Below, in pieces: positions 45,396-54,456 of a DNA stretch of 64,000 nt. The notes beneath the pieces are model-generated. The model ran no database searches and had not been told where the DNA came from. It was given only the letters and a program-made list of their open reading frames with translations. Within the stretch, counting starts at the first letter, position 1; each line of letters starts with the position of its first letter. The position numbers and the translations under genes were made by a program. The DNA is taken from contig UQWI01000009.1 in NCBI GenBank assembly GCA_900544765.1, forward strand, positions 69,534-133,533, given 5' to 3'. Source of the stretch: an uncultured Eubacteriales bacterium (GTDB lineage Bacteria > Bacillota > Clostridia > Oscillospirales > Oscillospiraceae).

Positions 45396-45580
45396 AGCAT
45401 ACGGCGCTCACCGTACTGAATTTGTCCCGTTTCTCGTATCCCGAGGTTGATTCCCTCTCTTGGCAGAAGTGGACGTGATCTGTGGACAGGATGGCCATCG
45501 GTCCGTTCATTGCCGCAGCGCCACCGGTACTTTCCGCCTGTCTCGCGCTCAATGTATATGAGGCTTACATCGAAGGTTAA
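45396..45580. other. Intergenic stretch without a recognised gene
   Basis: I see no convincing coding sequence. A short minus-strand frame has no ribosome site or known motif. Confidence 0.35.
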
Positions 45581-45611
45581 TCTCCGCCCTGCGATTGACG
45601 CAGGGCGGAGA
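45581..45611 (+). terminator. Hairpin upstream of the ArsC-like gene
   Basis: 13-bp perfect stem TCTCCGCCCTGCG / CGCAGGGCGGAGA, 5-nt loop, 45 nt before the next start. No T-run; an mRNA structure or weak terminator. Confidence 0.5.
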
Positions 45612-45656
45612 TAATGCTATTATGATGGCAGATTTACAATCAAAGGAGATACAACT

Positions 45657-46007
45657 ATGCTCTTCGTCTGCTATCCCAAATGCTCCACCTGCGGGAAGGC
45701 CCGCGCGTGGCTTGAAAATAACGGCCTCGAGTTCACCGAGCGCGACATCAAGGCCGAAAACCCCACCGCCGACGAGCTCCGCGAGTGGCACGGGAAAAGC
45801 GGCCTACCCTGGAAGCGCTTTTTCAACACCAGCGGCCAGCTCTACCGCGGCATGGGCCTCTCCGGCAAGGTCGACTCCATGGGCGAGGACGAGATAGTCT
45901 CCCTGCTCGCGAGCGACGGCATGCTGGTCAAGCGGCCGATACTCGTGACGGATTCCACCGTACTCGTCGGCTTCCGCGAGAAGGACTGGACCGCGGCCCT
46001 GCTGTGA
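45657..46007 (+). CDS. ArsC/Spx family thioredoxin-fold protein
   Basis: 116 residues. CxxC at Cys9-Cys12 (YPKCSTCGKA), then FTERDIKAENPT, KRFFNTSG and the cis-Pro region VKRPILVTD, all standard for the ArsC/Spx/YffB group. Length and CxxC fit either an arsenate reductase-like enzyme or a Spx-like regulator; the missing arsenic genes nearby favour a general redox role. AAAGGAG precedes the ATG. Confidence 0.88.
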   Translation: MLFVCYPKCSTCGKARAWLENNGLEFTERDIKAENPTADELREWHGKSGLPWKRFFNTSGQLYRGMGLSGKVDSMGEDEIVSLLASDGMLVKRPILVTDSTVLVGFREKDWTAALL

Positions 46008-46384
46008 ACCGCTACCCCTGGCTGGAAGCCTGCCTGCTCGGCTTCCCAGGCGTCACGACTGACTGCAAGCCCGAGTGGGGCTTCCTGCACTACCGGGTCG
46101 GAAGGCGCATCTTCGCCATAACCTGCACGCCCGACGCGCGCTATGAGCAGCACGCCGGGCGCGCGCTCGTTACGCTGCGCTGCGACGCGAGGCTCATCGA
46201 CGGGCTGAAGGCGAAATACAAGGACATCGTGCCCGGCTTCTACGCCGACCACCGCTTTTGGATAAGCGTATACCTCGACGGCGGCGTCCCCGACGACGAG
46301 CTGCGCGCGCTGTGCTCACACTCCTACGACGAGGCCTTTTCCCGCCTGCCGAAGCGCGTGCGCGAGGAGATTAATCAAAAATAA
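46004..46384 (+). CDS. MmcQ/YjbR family protein
   Basis: 126 residues. The family is recognised from CLLGFPGVTTDCKPEWGFLHYRVGRRIFA and the C-terminal SYDEAFSRLPKRVREEI. YjbR proteins have a CyaY-like fold and are proposed DNA-binding proteins of unknown role. The start is GTG overlapping the stop of the ArsC-like gene (GTGA), so the two are coupled. Confidence 0.85.
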   Translation: MNRYPWLEACLLGFPGVTTDCKPEWGFLHYRVGRRIFAITCTPDARYEQHAGRALVTLRCDARLIDGLKAKYKDIVPGFYADHRFWISVYLDGGVPDDELRALCSHSYDEAFSRLPKRVREEINQK

Positions 46385-46400
46385 TAAGGAGCTAATTTGC

Positions 46401-47030
46401 TTGAAAGTATACGATTTAACCAGGATAATGGCCAATGACATGCCTGTATGGCCCGGCACGCCGAAGCCCAGCTTCACCAAGAGCAGCCTGCTCGAGAAGG
46501 ACGGCTTCTACGAGACACGGGTCGAGACCTTTTCCCACGTCGGTACGCACATAGACGCGCCGAGTCACATCCTGCCCGGCGGCAAGACTCTTGACGAGTA
46601 CCCGGCCAACACCTTCTGGGGTACGGCCTGGGTACTCGACGTCTCGAAGCTCGGACCCGGCGGGCTCATCACCCCCGGCATGCTCGACGGCTTTCCCGGC
46701 GCGGATTTCCTGCTGGTGAGCACGGGCTGGGAGCTCTACTGGAACAGCGTGTCGTATTTTCAGGACTACCCCGTCCTCACTCCGGAGGCGATACAGCGCG
46801 CGCTCTCCCTCGGCGTGCGCGGCATAGGCTTTGACAGCATGAGCCCCGATCCTGTCTCCGACAGGAACTACACCAACCACAAGCTGATACTAGGCGAGGG
46901 CGCGCTGATAATTGAAAACCTCTGCGGCCTCGCGCCTATACGCGGCCGCAAGACTAAGTTTACCGCCCTTCCGCTCAAATATCTAAATGCTGACGGCGCG
47001 CCTTGCCGCGCCGTAGCCGTCGAGGATTGA
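46401..47030 (+). CDS. Cyclase/kynurenine formamidase-like metal hydrolase
   Basis: 209 residues. The metal motif HVGTHIDAPSHI near residue 49 is the HxGTHxDxPxH signature of the family, and GFDSMSPD follows. Members hydrolyse N-formylkynurenine or related amides, but most bacterial ones are uncharacterised. Start TTG (KVYDLT follows) with AAGGAG 9 nt upstream. The MBL hydrolase gene follows after 2 nt. Confidence 0.88.
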   Translation: MKVYDLTRIMANDMPVWPGTPKPSFTKSSLLEKDGFYETRVETFSHVGTHIDAPSHILPGGKTLDEYPANTFWGTAWVLDVSKLGPGGLITPGMLDGFPGADFLLVSTGWELYWNSVSYFQDYPVLTPEAIQRALSLGVRGIGFDSMSPDPVSDRNYTNHKLILGEGALIIENLCGLAPIRGRKTKFTALPLKYLNADGAPCRAVAVED

Positions 47031-47032
47031 AC

Positions 47033-47728
47033 ATGCCGCTGACACAGCTTACAGACAGGATATACTACCTGCCGCATCAGCCCGAGCGCGAGCGCCCGCT
47101 GCTCGCATATATACACGGCCAGCGCTACAGCCTTGCAATTGACGCGGGCTACTCCAAGCGGCACGTCGAAGAGTTCTACGCCGGGCTCGATGAGCTCGGC
47201 TTCAGGCACCCGGATTTCACCGCGCTGACGCACTGGCACTGCGACCACACCTTCGGCCTGCATGCAATAGACGGCGTCGCCATAGCCTGCAAGAACTCCA
47301 ACAGGCGCATCAACGAGCACCGGCTGATGAGCTTGAACGAGGGCTACCGCGAGTACATGATAAGCCGCGACCACTATTTCGGCATTGAGTACCCGGAGGG
47401 TGAGCCTATCATTGTCCAGCCCGCGCCCATAGAGTACGAGGGCAGCCTGGACATAGACCTCGGCGGCGTGAGCGTCCGGCTCTTCCCCACCGTGGCCCCG
47501 CACAGCAGCGACTGCATCCTCGCCCTGATACCCGAAGAGCGCGTGCTCTTCCTGGGCGACGCCATCTACGGCGACCCGGACGAGGGCTGGAGCTTTGACA
47601 GCAAGCGAATCAAGGGCCTGATAGACACGCTCGAGGACACAAGCTTCGACATCTGCCTCGCCAGCCACGCGAACCCGCACACCAAGGCCTCGATGCTTCG
47701 CTACCTCTACCGGAAAATGAAGGGCTGA
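47033..47728 (+). CDS. MBL-fold metallohydrolase
   Basis: 231 residues. Zinc motif HWHCDHTFG (HxHxDH) near residue 70, later ligand His in APHSSD, Asp in LFLGDAIYG and His in ASHANPHT. Substrate unknown. The gene is in one unit with the cyclase-like gene. The start ATG has GAGG 7 nt upstream. Confidence 0.9.
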   Translation: MPLTQLTDRIYYLPHQPERERPLLAYIHGQRYSLAIDAGYSKRHVEEFYAGLDELGFRHPDFTALTHWHCDHTFGLHAIDGVAIACKNSNRRINEHRLMSLNEGYREYMISRDHYFGIEYPEGEPIIVQPAPIEYEGSLDIDLGGVSVRLFPTVAPHSSDCILALIPEERVLFLGDAIYGDPDEGWSFDSKRIKGLIDTLEDTSFDICLASHANPHTKASMLRYLYRKMKG

Positions 47729-47806
47729 TCGAGGCCAGCGCCTGATGGTTCATTTTATTAGGCTATATCTCCGACGGAGATAAACTTACATAGTAGGTAA
47801 GAAAAA

Positions 47807-48343
47807 ATGACGAGAAAAGAAGAACGCACCGAGAGCGCGGTCAAGAAGGGCTACGAGGCTTTCAAGAACTCCTTCAACTGCGCGCAGAGCACCTTTGCCG
47901 GCCTGATGCGCGAGTTCCGGCCCGATGACCCGGCCATGGACACCCTGATGAGTGCTATATACCCCTTCGCGGGCGGCGGCTGCCGCGGTGACACCTGCGG
48001 CGGCGTAAACGGCGCGCTCATGTTCCTTGGAGTGCTCTACTACAAGGACGACACCCAGACGCCCTACGGCTTCTGCAAGCAGCCCGCCATATCCAAGCCC
48101 GTGCGCGGCTACGGCATAGCCACCGAGTACGTCGATAGGTATGTGGCCAAATGGGGCAGCGTCATGTGCCGCGAGGTCCACCCGCAGCTCATGGGCAGGC
48201 AGTACGACCTGGCCGACCCGGTGGACGGCGGGAAGTTCTACATGGACGGCGCCGGAGATAAATGTCAGGAGGTCGTCGAGTTCGCCATCCGCACGGTGTG
48301 CGACACGATTCTCGACGATGACGGCAACGTCAGGGAGCTGTAA
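47807..48343 (+). CDS. C_GCAxxG_C_C family redox protein
   Basis: 178 residues. The cysteine pattern of the family is visible: NCAQSTFAG, then FAGGGCRGDTCGGVNGALM, and MCREVHPQLMGR. These proteins are common in anaerobes and probably bind a metal or act in electron transfer; the function is unproven. TAGGTAAG lies upstream of the ATG. Ends at a strong terminator. Confidence 0.88.
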   Translation: MTRKEERTESAVKKGYEAFKNSFNCAQSTFAGLMREFRPDDPAMDTLMSAIYPFAGGGCRGDTCGGVNGALMFLGVLYYKDDTQTPYGFCKQPAISKPVRGYGIATEYVDRYVAKWGSVMCREVHPQLMGRQYDLADPVDGGKFYMDGAGDKCQEVVEFAIRTVCDTILDDDGNVREL

Positions 48344-48359
48344 AACACGCATAGCAGAG

Positions 48360-48391
48360 GCGGGAAGCCAGATCGGCTTCCCGCTCTTTTT
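48360..48391 (+). terminator. Rho-independent terminator
   Basis: Stem GCGGGAAGCC / GGCTTCCCGC, 5-nt loop, then TCTTTTT. Confidence 0.9.
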
Positions 48392-48397
48392 GCTCCG

Positions 48398-51300
48398 TCA
48401 CTCCCACTCCCAGGCGCGGCCGCCGTCGGAGGTCACCAGGCGGAGCTGCGCCGTCTCGCCGGTGTCCTGGTCGAGGACTTCGACGGGGATGACGCCGTTT
48501 ATGCCGTCAAACTCGGGCGAGGACGGCGTGAACACCCAGCGGCTGCGATCGGAGGCGTACTGCGCGGGCCGCTCCACTGCCAGCCGCGACCAGCTCTCGC
48601 CGCCGTCGTAGGTGCAGTACACCGTCGGCCCGGCGTCCTCATAGTACCTGTAGCACAGGAATGCCGTGTCCGCGTCATAGAAGCCCGCGCCGGTTATCAT
48701 GCCGTGGTACACGCCCTGACGGTGCGGGTCGCCCATCGTGCGCCAGCTCGCGCCGCCGTCCGTAGAGACGAAGAGGCTCAGCGGCGCGCTGCCCGCCGCC
48801 GGCATGCCCCTCAGCGCGAGGAACATCCCCGACGTGCCGAAGGTGCCGGTGTAGCCGCCGTCATAGGCGAGGTTATAGCTCTCGTCGAGCCCGGCGAGCG
48901 GGCCGGCTACGGAATAATAGCCGTTTTCATCCTGTATTCTCACCGTCGCCGGTGCGCCCATGGCGGCATAGGCCGTAAGCCCGCCGCCCAGACTTACCTC
49001 ATTTGAGTTAGGCATCCGACCCATGCCGAAGATTGACCAGAACTCGTCGTTCTCCGCGTCTCCGCCGAGGAAATAGCCGTTGCATGAGCCGAAGCAGATG
49101 GAGTCGCAGCTGTCCGTACCCTTGTAGGCCACGACCTGCTCGCCGCTTGAGAGCGTGAGCGTCAGCTTCGCGCCGTAGCCGCACTTGCCCATGTAGCCCT
49201 TCTCGGCGTTCACCAGCAGGGAGCGCAGGCGCGGCAAATCCACCTCATCGGCATATATGGGCTCGCCGAGCCAATCCAGCCTGGCTTCAACTATGTCGCC
49301 GGTTATGTCCGCCGGGGAGACGAATTTGTAGCCGCAGCGCTCGACAGCCAGGTCTATGGCGGAGCGCGGCACGCCGCCGTCGTAATCGCCGGAGAACGAC
49401 GTGCGCTCGCCGTCATAAAAGAGCATGGCTCCAAAGCCCTCTACAGGCTCGCGCTCCTCGGCGAGCATGGCCTCCGCTTCGGCGTCCGTGAGCTGGATAT
49501 ACTCGTATGTCTCGCCGTAGGTCTCGTTTATGTAGTACACCCTGAGATACGGCTCTGACATGTTATACGACGTCGTGGACACGCCGCGCGCTTTGGCGTC
49601 CTCCAGATAGTCAATGCCGTCGCTCGTGTAGTTGTACGTATTGATATATACTGCGTTATCACGCGGCCTTATAACGACGGTATAGGCGTTTACCGCCCAG
49701 TCAATCGTGCTTCTCTGCGGGATTATCACGTTCTCCGGCACCTCGCCGGCCTGACGCGCGTCCATGAACGCATCATACTCGTCGGTGGGGTAAAGCACAA
49801 AGGTTATGCCGTCTATCTCCATGCTGCTTATATCGTTCAGCGGGCTCGACGAGGGGTCGCCGTTGTACTGCCCGACGATGTACCCATCGCCGACCGCGTT
49901 TTCTCGTGCGATGAAGCTGTAGCCGTTCAGCAAGTCTCCGTACTCGGCGAGAATCCCGTCGCGCCGTGCGGCGTCCATGTCGTGGAAACCACCGCCGGCG
50001 GTATACTCTATGTAATACGCCAGGTCCCCCGCCGTGCCGTACTCGCCGCGCGCGACGGCGAGCGGGCTCGCCGTCTGAGCGGGCGCGGCGGTGGGGTCAA
50101 CGGGGCAGTGGGCGCGGATTATCTCCAGAGCGGCGGCGGGTATGCCCGTGTCGGCCATGTAGATGTCGGCGGTTTCGCCGTCCGCAAAGAGCGCGGCAGA
50201 GAACTCCGTCTCATCAAGCGCGAGCGACACTCGGTCTGAGGCGCGTATCTCGTCTGCCTGCTCGGCCGTGAGCGGTATCATCTCGCTGACGGCGCCGAAC
50301 TCGGGGTGGATATAGTTCACCGCGATGGCGTTGTCAACAGACGAAACGTCGAAGCTTATGCCGCGCGAGACGGCGTCCTCAAAGTAGTCCGGGCGGTCCT
50401 CACCGTTAAGATACTCCCAAAATATATTGTAGAGTGCAAATCTTCCGAGCATCCCAGGCCTGTCCTGGCCGAAGAGCAGCACGGTGCCGTTTGTCATATT
50501 GAGCCTCGCGAGCGTGGTCGTGCTGTCCGGATCCATTTCCAGGCTCCCGCCGGGCTCGAGCAGGGTTACGCCGGCCGAGAGCGCCGCGTTCTCATACCCG
50601 GTGAAGTCGTCCTCTGCGCCCTCGTCCAGCAGGAAAACATAGGCCGAACGCCCATCAGCGCTTACTCGCGCAAGTACGACCTCTCCCTCTATACGTATAC
50701 GGCCTGGCTTGGCGTCAAGTATCTGCTGCAAGATATCCGCGTCCATGTCCTGGAACTCGCTTCCGGAGGCCAGTTCAAGGCAGTACGCCATATCTCCCGC
50801 CGTGCCGTACTCGCCGCGGGCCGGGCCGTCGTCTGCGGCGGGGTTGACGGCGCAGGCGGCGAGCACGAAAACGCACAGCAGCGCGGCGGCTCCGCTTATC
50901 CAGGCGCGGGGGCGCTTCCAGCGCAGGAGGTTCTTTATGCGGCCCTTGATGCCGCTCTCGCCGAAGGCCAGCGGCACGGAGAGCGCGCCGCGCCGCCCGG
51001 CGGCGAAGCGCAGCAGCGAGGCCGAGTAGTCGGCGCGCACGCCCTCGCCCAGATTTTTGAGCACCGCCTCGTCGCAGCTCATCTCCATGTCGCGCCCCGC
51101 GAGCACGAATGAGAGCCACACGAGCGGGTTGAACCAGTGCAGGCCAAGCGCGATGAAGGCCAGGGCCTTGAACACATGGTCGCCGCGCCGGATGTGCTGC
51201 CGCTCGTGGAGCACGATGTACTCGCGCTCGCCCTCGCCTATATCCGATGGCAGGTAGATCTTCGGCCGGAAGATGCCCAGCACGAAGGGCGAATTGATGC

Positions 51301-51769
51301 CGTCAGCGAGGCGTATGTTGCCCTCAAGCGCTATATTGCCCACCAGGCTCCGCCGCAGGCGTATATATGACGCCGCGCCGTAGAGCAGCATGGCGCAGAC
51401 GCCGAGCGCCCACACTATTGAGGCAATCTCAAGCGGCTCCATGCCGCCGGTGTACACCTGTCCGCTTACCGCTTCGCCGCCGGTCACGACAGGCGCGCTC
51501 ACGGCGGGCGGCGCATAGTACTCTATCACCGTGGTATACTGCGTGTTCTCCTGCGCCGGGGCGTCCAGCAGCCCCAGCAGCGACACCGCCGAGGACACCG
51601 ACACGGGACACAGCAGGCGGAAGAGCACCACCGCCCAGAGCGCATACGAAAACGACTTCGGCGCGCGCCGGAGCAGCAGCCGCGCGAGCAGCACGGCCGC
51701 GATGATAACGGCGGCGGCTATGCTCATGTTCAGTACGGTCTGGAACGCGCCCTCAAGCCAGCTCAGCAT
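48398..51769 (-). CDS. BlaR1/MecR1-like membrane metalloprotease with very large extracellular region
   Basis: 1123 residues. Residues 1-~320 are the M56 part: membrane helices and the zinc motif His188-Glu-Arg-Gln-His192 (VLHERQHIRRGDH), with downstream MSCDEAVLKN. A helix at ~307-325 (ISGAAALLCVFVLAACAVNP) leads outside. The outer part has two copies of a ~240-residue module, each starting ARGEYGTAGDxAY (about 335 and 590), then a C-terminal ~220-residue region with sialidase/YCF48-like phrases (FVSTDGGASWRT, CTYDGGESWSR). No penicillin-binding transpeptidase domain is present, so the signal is not obviously a beta-lactam. It presumably cleaves the adjacent BlaI-type repressor on sensing. 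ATG 51769 has AGGGGGTGA upstream; the gap to the repressor gene is 4 bp. Confidence 0.88.
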   Translation of the reverse strand: MLSWLEGAFQTVLNMSIAAAVIIAAVLLARLLLRRAPKSFSYALWAVVLFRLLCPVSVSSAVSLLGLLDAPAQENTQYTTVIEYYAPPAVSAPVVTGGEAVSGQVYTGGMEPLEIASIVWALGVCAMLLYGAASYIRLRRSLVGNIALEGNIRLADGINSPFVLGIFRPKIYLPSDIGEGEREYIVLHERQHIRRGDHVFKALAFIALGLHWFNPLVWLSFVLAGRDMEMSCDEAVLKNLGEGVRADYSASLLRFAAGRRGALSVPLAFGESGIKGRIKNLLRWKRPRAWISGAAALLCVFVLAACAVNPAADDGPARGEYGTAGDMAYCLELASGSEFQDMDADILQQILDAKPGRIRIEGEVVLARVSADGRSAYVFLLDEGAEDDFTGYENAALSAGVTLLEPGGSLEMDPDSTTTLARLNMTNGTVLLFGQDRPGMLGRFALYNIFWEYLNGEDRPDYFEDAVSRGISFDVSSVDNAIAVNYIHPEFGAVSEMIPLTAEQADEIRASDRVSLALDETEFSAALFADGETADIYMADTGIPAAALEIIRAHCPVDPTAAPAQTASPLAVARGEYGTAGDLAYYIEYTAGGGFHDMDAARRDGILAEYGDLLNGYSFIARENAVGDGYIVGQYNGDPSSSPLNDISSMEIDGITFVLYPTDEYDAFMDARQAGEVPENVIIPQRSTIDWAVNAYTVVIRPRDNAVYINTYNYTSDGIDYLEDAKARGVSTTSYNMSEPYLRVYYINETYGETYEYIQLTDAEAEAMLAEEREPVEGFGAMLFYDGERTSFSGDYDGGVPRSAIDLAVERCGYKFVSPADITGDIVEARLDWLGEPIYADEVDLPRLRSLLVNAEKGYMGKCGYGAKLTLTLSSGEQVVAYKGTDSCDSICFGSCNGYFLGGDAENDEFWSIFGMGRMPNSNEVSLGGGLTAYAAMGAPATVRIQDENGYYSVAGPLAGLDESYNLAYDGGYTGTFGTSGMFLALRGMPAAGSAPLSLFVSTDGGASWRTMGDPHRQGVYHGMITGAGFYDADTAFLCYRYYEDAGPTVYCTYDGGESWSRLAVERPAQYASDRSRWVFTPSSPEFDGINGVIPVEVLDQDTGETAQLRLVTSDGGRAWEWE

Positions 51770-51773
51770 ACTC

Positions 51774-52133
51774 TCACCCCCTGCTCCGTCGGATGAGCTC
51801 TTCCAGCTCGCGCAGTTCCTCCTCACTCAGCTTCTTGCGCGTCGAAAACGCCGCGATGAACGCAGGCAGCGAGCCGGAGAAGGTCTCGTCCAAGAAGCGT
51901 TCGCTCTGCATGGCGTGGAACTCCTCGCGCGTGAGCTGCACAGAAACCGTACCTCCCTCGTTGCGGAAAAGCCCGCGCTCACAGAGCTTTTTCAGCACGG
52001 TGTATGTCGTGGACTTCTTCCAGCCCAGCTCCTGCGCCGCCAGCTTCACCAGCTCTCCGGAGCCCAGCGGCGCGTTGTCCCAGATTATGTCCGCAAAGCG
52101 GCTCTCTATTGCGCCCAACCTCAAATCGTCCAT
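51774..52133 (-). CDS. BlaI/MecI family repressor
   Basis: 119 residues. Winged helix with ADIIWDNAPLGSGELVKLAAQELGWKKSTTYTVLKKLCERGLF, the typical BlaI recognition region, and a C-terminal dimer helix. ATG 52133 has CTGGAGG 9 nt upstream. Two identical operators cover its promoter, so it represses itself and the downstream sensor protease. Confidence 0.93.
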   Translation of the reverse strand: MDDLRLGAIESRFADIIWDNAPLGSGELVKLAAQELGWKKSTTYTVLKKLCERGLFRNEGGTVSVQLTREEFHAMQSERFLDETFSGSLPAFIAAFSTRKKLSEEELRELEELIRRSRG

Positions 52134-52148
52134 ACAAGTCGCCTCCAG

Positions 52149-52165
52149 GTCTATTATCAATAGAC
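52149..52165. promoter_or_regulatory. BlaI-type operator, downstream site
   Basis: GTCTAT-N5-ATAGAC, perfect palindrome, within the 5' leader of the repressor transcript, 33 bp centre to centre from the second copy. Confidence 0.88.
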
Positions 52166-52180
52166 TTCGTGTTTGAACTT

Positions 52181-52209
52181 AGTCTATCACGAATAGACCA
52201 AGCTGTCAA
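52181..52209 (-). promoter_or_regulatory. Promoter of the BlaI-BlaR-like operon
   Basis: Minus strand TTGACA (52209-52204), 17 nt, TAGACT (52186-52181). Predicted start about 52174. Confidence 0.82.
52182..52198. promoter_or_regulatory. BlaI-type operator, promoter site
   Basis: Second perfect GTCTAT-N5-ATAGAC. It covers the -10 and most of the spacer of the promoter, so bound repressor would block RNA polymerase. Confidence 0.9.
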
Positions 52210-52243
52210 CAGGAACCTTTCCCCGCATGCAGGCAGCGCAAAA

Positions 52244-52266
52244 CCCGCCCGGAAAGACCGGGCGGG
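52244..52266 (-). terminator. Terminator of the VanZ-like gene
   Basis: 9-bp stem CCCGCCCGG / CCGGGCGGG, 5-nt loop, followed on the minus strand by TTTTGC. Confidence 0.8.
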
Positions 52267-52272
52267 CCTGGA

Positions 52273-53646
52273 TTATTCAAGCCACATGGACATCCACAGC
52301 GTTTCCCCGCCGGAGAGCGTGAGCTCCAGCACCGGGCGGTAAGTGCCCTTGCTGTCGAGCGTGTAGACCGCCTTTGCGCTCTCGACGCGGACGTCTCCCT
52401 CGGGCAGCTCCCACCATGAGAAGTCCCCGCGGTAGATACGCCGCGCGCACTCGTCGCGGCTGATGGGAGAGGCGTACCCGATAAGCTCCGTCTCATAGAC
52501 GCACCAGTCGACTCGAGCAAGCTTGCCGTCCATGACCTCGGCGGAAATCTCCCCGCCCAGCCCGGAGGCGGGGTCGAAGGAAAAGACATATGCCCCCTCC
52601 TCGTCCGAGAACTCCCCGCCCGAGGGTATTTCGAGGCCCCAGCCGCTCAGGAGCGCGCGTATTTTCGTCTCGCTCAACCCGGGGTCCGAGCCGCCGCTCT
52701 CTGTGCGAGAGGAGTAGACGTGGTAGTCGACGTACTCTATCTCCGGCCCGGCGTAACGGTACACCACGCTGAGCTGGCCGTCGGTCGCGCGGAACCAGGC
52801 GGACTCGTCGTACAAATCCTCCATGTCCCGCTTCTCGTTGAACACGGCATAGAATTTATCCGCGCACTCCCGCGCCGAATCCAGATTGCCGCCGGACGTC
52901 GAGTACATGCCGAGCTCCGCGCCGCTCAATCCCTCGAGGAAGGCGGCGGCGTCCTCGGAGAACGTCACCTCCCCGGCGACGGGCTCGCCCTGCCGGATGT
53001 CTAGCTCGCTCATGCCGTAGGGCGAGGCGCTCCACACTGCCCAGGCAATGAATGGCGGCGAGAGGCAGACGAGCGCCAGCGCTATCGAGGCAATCGAGCG
53101 CGCAGCGCGCCTTCCGCGGGCGTTCATGCAAAAGCGCGCGAGCGCGAAGCCGCAGGCCGTGCCGAGCGTGTTGTTGAAGAGGTCATCCACGTCCGTGATG
53201 CCGCTCCCGAGCAGGTATTGCAGCGCCTCGATGACGAGCGAGGCCAGGAAACCGAGCGGTATCACCAGCCAGCGGCTCTTCCGCTCGCCGAAGGGCAGGG
53301 CGAAGAGGAAGCCGAATGGGACGAAAATGAGTATGTTCATGAGCTCGTTGATGAACCCGTGCGCGTTGAAATTGTGCAGCAGCACTCTGTACCCGTAGAA
53401 GAGGTCCAGGCTCAGCGAGCGGTAGGCCACCAGGGGGTCATAGGTGCTCGTCCTGAGCGCGAGCACAAACACAAGCGCGAAGATGTATACACACGAGACG
53501 AGCAGCCAGAGCTTCCACGCTGCGGAGAGGCGGCGTCCTCGCCGCCTGAGTATCAGCAGCGCGGCGAAAAACACGGCGACCCCCAGCGCCGCCGCCGGGA
53601 GCACGGGAGGCAGATAGCGTCTAAGCAGGTCAAGAAACGTAAGCAC
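52273..53646 (-). CDS. VanZ-like membrane protein with C-terminal soluble domain
   Basis: 457 residues. The first ~185 hold five membrane helices and VanZ marks (NELMNILIFVPFGFLFALPFGE, EALQYLLGSGITDVDDLFNNTLGT). A further helix (~195-215) leads to a ~240-residue soluble region with no family that I recognise. VanZ itself gives low-level teicoplanin resistance, but most VanZ-family proteins are of unknown function. Start GTG with AAGGAGG 7 nt upstream; an ATG 21 codons earlier lies upstream of that site. Confidence 0.85.
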   Translation of the reverse strand: MLTFLDLLRRYLPPVLPAAALGVAVFFAALLILRRRGRRLSAAWKLWLLVSCVYIFALVFVLALRTSTYDPLVAYRSLSLDLFYGYRVLLHNFNAHGFINELMNILIFVPFGFLFALPFGERKSRWLVIPLGFLASLVIEALQYLLGSGITDVDDLFNNTLGTACGFALARFCMNARGRRAARSIASIALALVCLSPPFIAWAVWSASPYGMSELDIRQGEPVAGEVTFSEDAAAFLEGLSGAELGMYSTSGGNLDSARECADKFYAVFNEKRDMEDLYDESAWFRATDGQLSVVYRYAGPEIEYVDYHVYSSRTESGGSDPGLSETKIRALLSGWGLEIPSGGEFSDEEGAYVFSFDPASGLGGEISAEVMDGKLARVDWCVYETELIGYASPISRDECARRIYRGDFSWWELPEGDVRVESAKAVYTLDSKGTYRPVLELTLSGGETLWMSMWLE

Positions 53647-53716
53647 GGCGTAACCTCCTTCTCTTTGCCGGTCAAAGTGTTCACTTTTATATACGAACGG
53701 AGGCGCCAAAAAGTTT

Positions 53717-53743
53717 CAAGCCCGGCCAAAAAAGCCGGGCTTG
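53717..53743 (-). terminator. Terminator of the GntR-type gene
   Basis: 10-bp stem CAAGCCCGGC / GCCGGGCTTG, A-rich loop, followed on the minus strand by AAACTTTTTG. Confidence 0.8.
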
Positions 53744-53751
53744 CGCTGTTT

Positions 53752-54456
53752 TTACGGCATATTTTCCAGGTAGTGGTCGAAGAGCGAGTTCAGGTAGTCC
53801 GCAGCGCCCTCGCCGTCGTTCTTCTCCAGCATCTCCAGGATGCGCCGTCCTTGCTCGAGCAGGGCGTCCGCCCCCCAGAAGCGCGCGGAGTCCTCCCAGA
53901 GTATATTCCCCACGCTCCGGAAGGCGTTCATTATCAGGGGGAAAAGCTGGTTGCCCGACAGGGTGCAGATGCGGTAGTGGAACTTCGCCAGCGCATCGGC
54001 TATTGTCTTGAGGTCGGGATTGCTCTTGGCTATCTCCGTGTATTCGTTGAGCAGCCCCTTGAGCTCGTCCAGCCCCTCCTGAGTATGGTTCCGGCCCAGG
54101 CGGACAAGAGCCCCGCCCTCGACAGCGCTGCGCAGCTCTATAATCGACACCACCATCTGCCGGTCGAGCTTGCCGCCGTTATAGCGCAGTATGGCGTTCA
54201 GCGTCTCCAGATTTCCGGTCTCGGCGAAGTCCGCCACCACCGTGCCGCGCCGTGGCGTAACCTCGAGGAAGCCCATGCGGGCCAGGTCCTCCAGGCCGAT
54301 ATGTACTATCGTCTTGCTTATCTTCATCTGTTCGGCGAGGTCCCGCTCGCTGGGGAGCCGGTCACCCGGTTTGAGCGTGCCGGAGAGTATCATCCCCTCT
54401 ATGCGCTCGATGAACAGCTCTTTTATAGTGGGCGCTACTATTTGACCGAAATCCAT
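53752..54456 (-). CDS. GntR/FadR family transcriptional regulator
   Basis: 234 residues. N-terminal GntR winged helix (ILSGTLKPGDRLPSERDLAEQMKISKTIVHIGLEDLARMGFL) and an all-helical FadR-type effector domain with FHYRICTLSGNQLFPLIMNAFRS. Such regulators usually respond to organic acids. ATG 54456 is the start with TTGGAG about 10 nt upstream. No metabolic gene is directly next to it, so its regulon is not evident. Confidence 0.9.
   Translation of the reverse strand: MDFGQIVAPTIKELFIERIEGMILSGTLKPGDRLPSERDLAEQMKISKTIVHIGLEDLARMGFLEVTPRRGTVVADFAETGNLETLNAILRYNGGKLDRQMVVSIIELRSAVEGGALVRLGRNHTQEGLDELKGLLNEYTEIAKSNPDLKTIADALAKFHYRICTLSGNQLFPLIMNAFRSVGNILWEDSARFWGADALLEQGRRILEMLEKNDGEGAADYLNSLFDHYLENMP

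Noticed and set aside
45396..45580. Remnant of a transposase on the minus strand
   Set aside because: The short frame has no transposase motif and no inverted repeats flank it.
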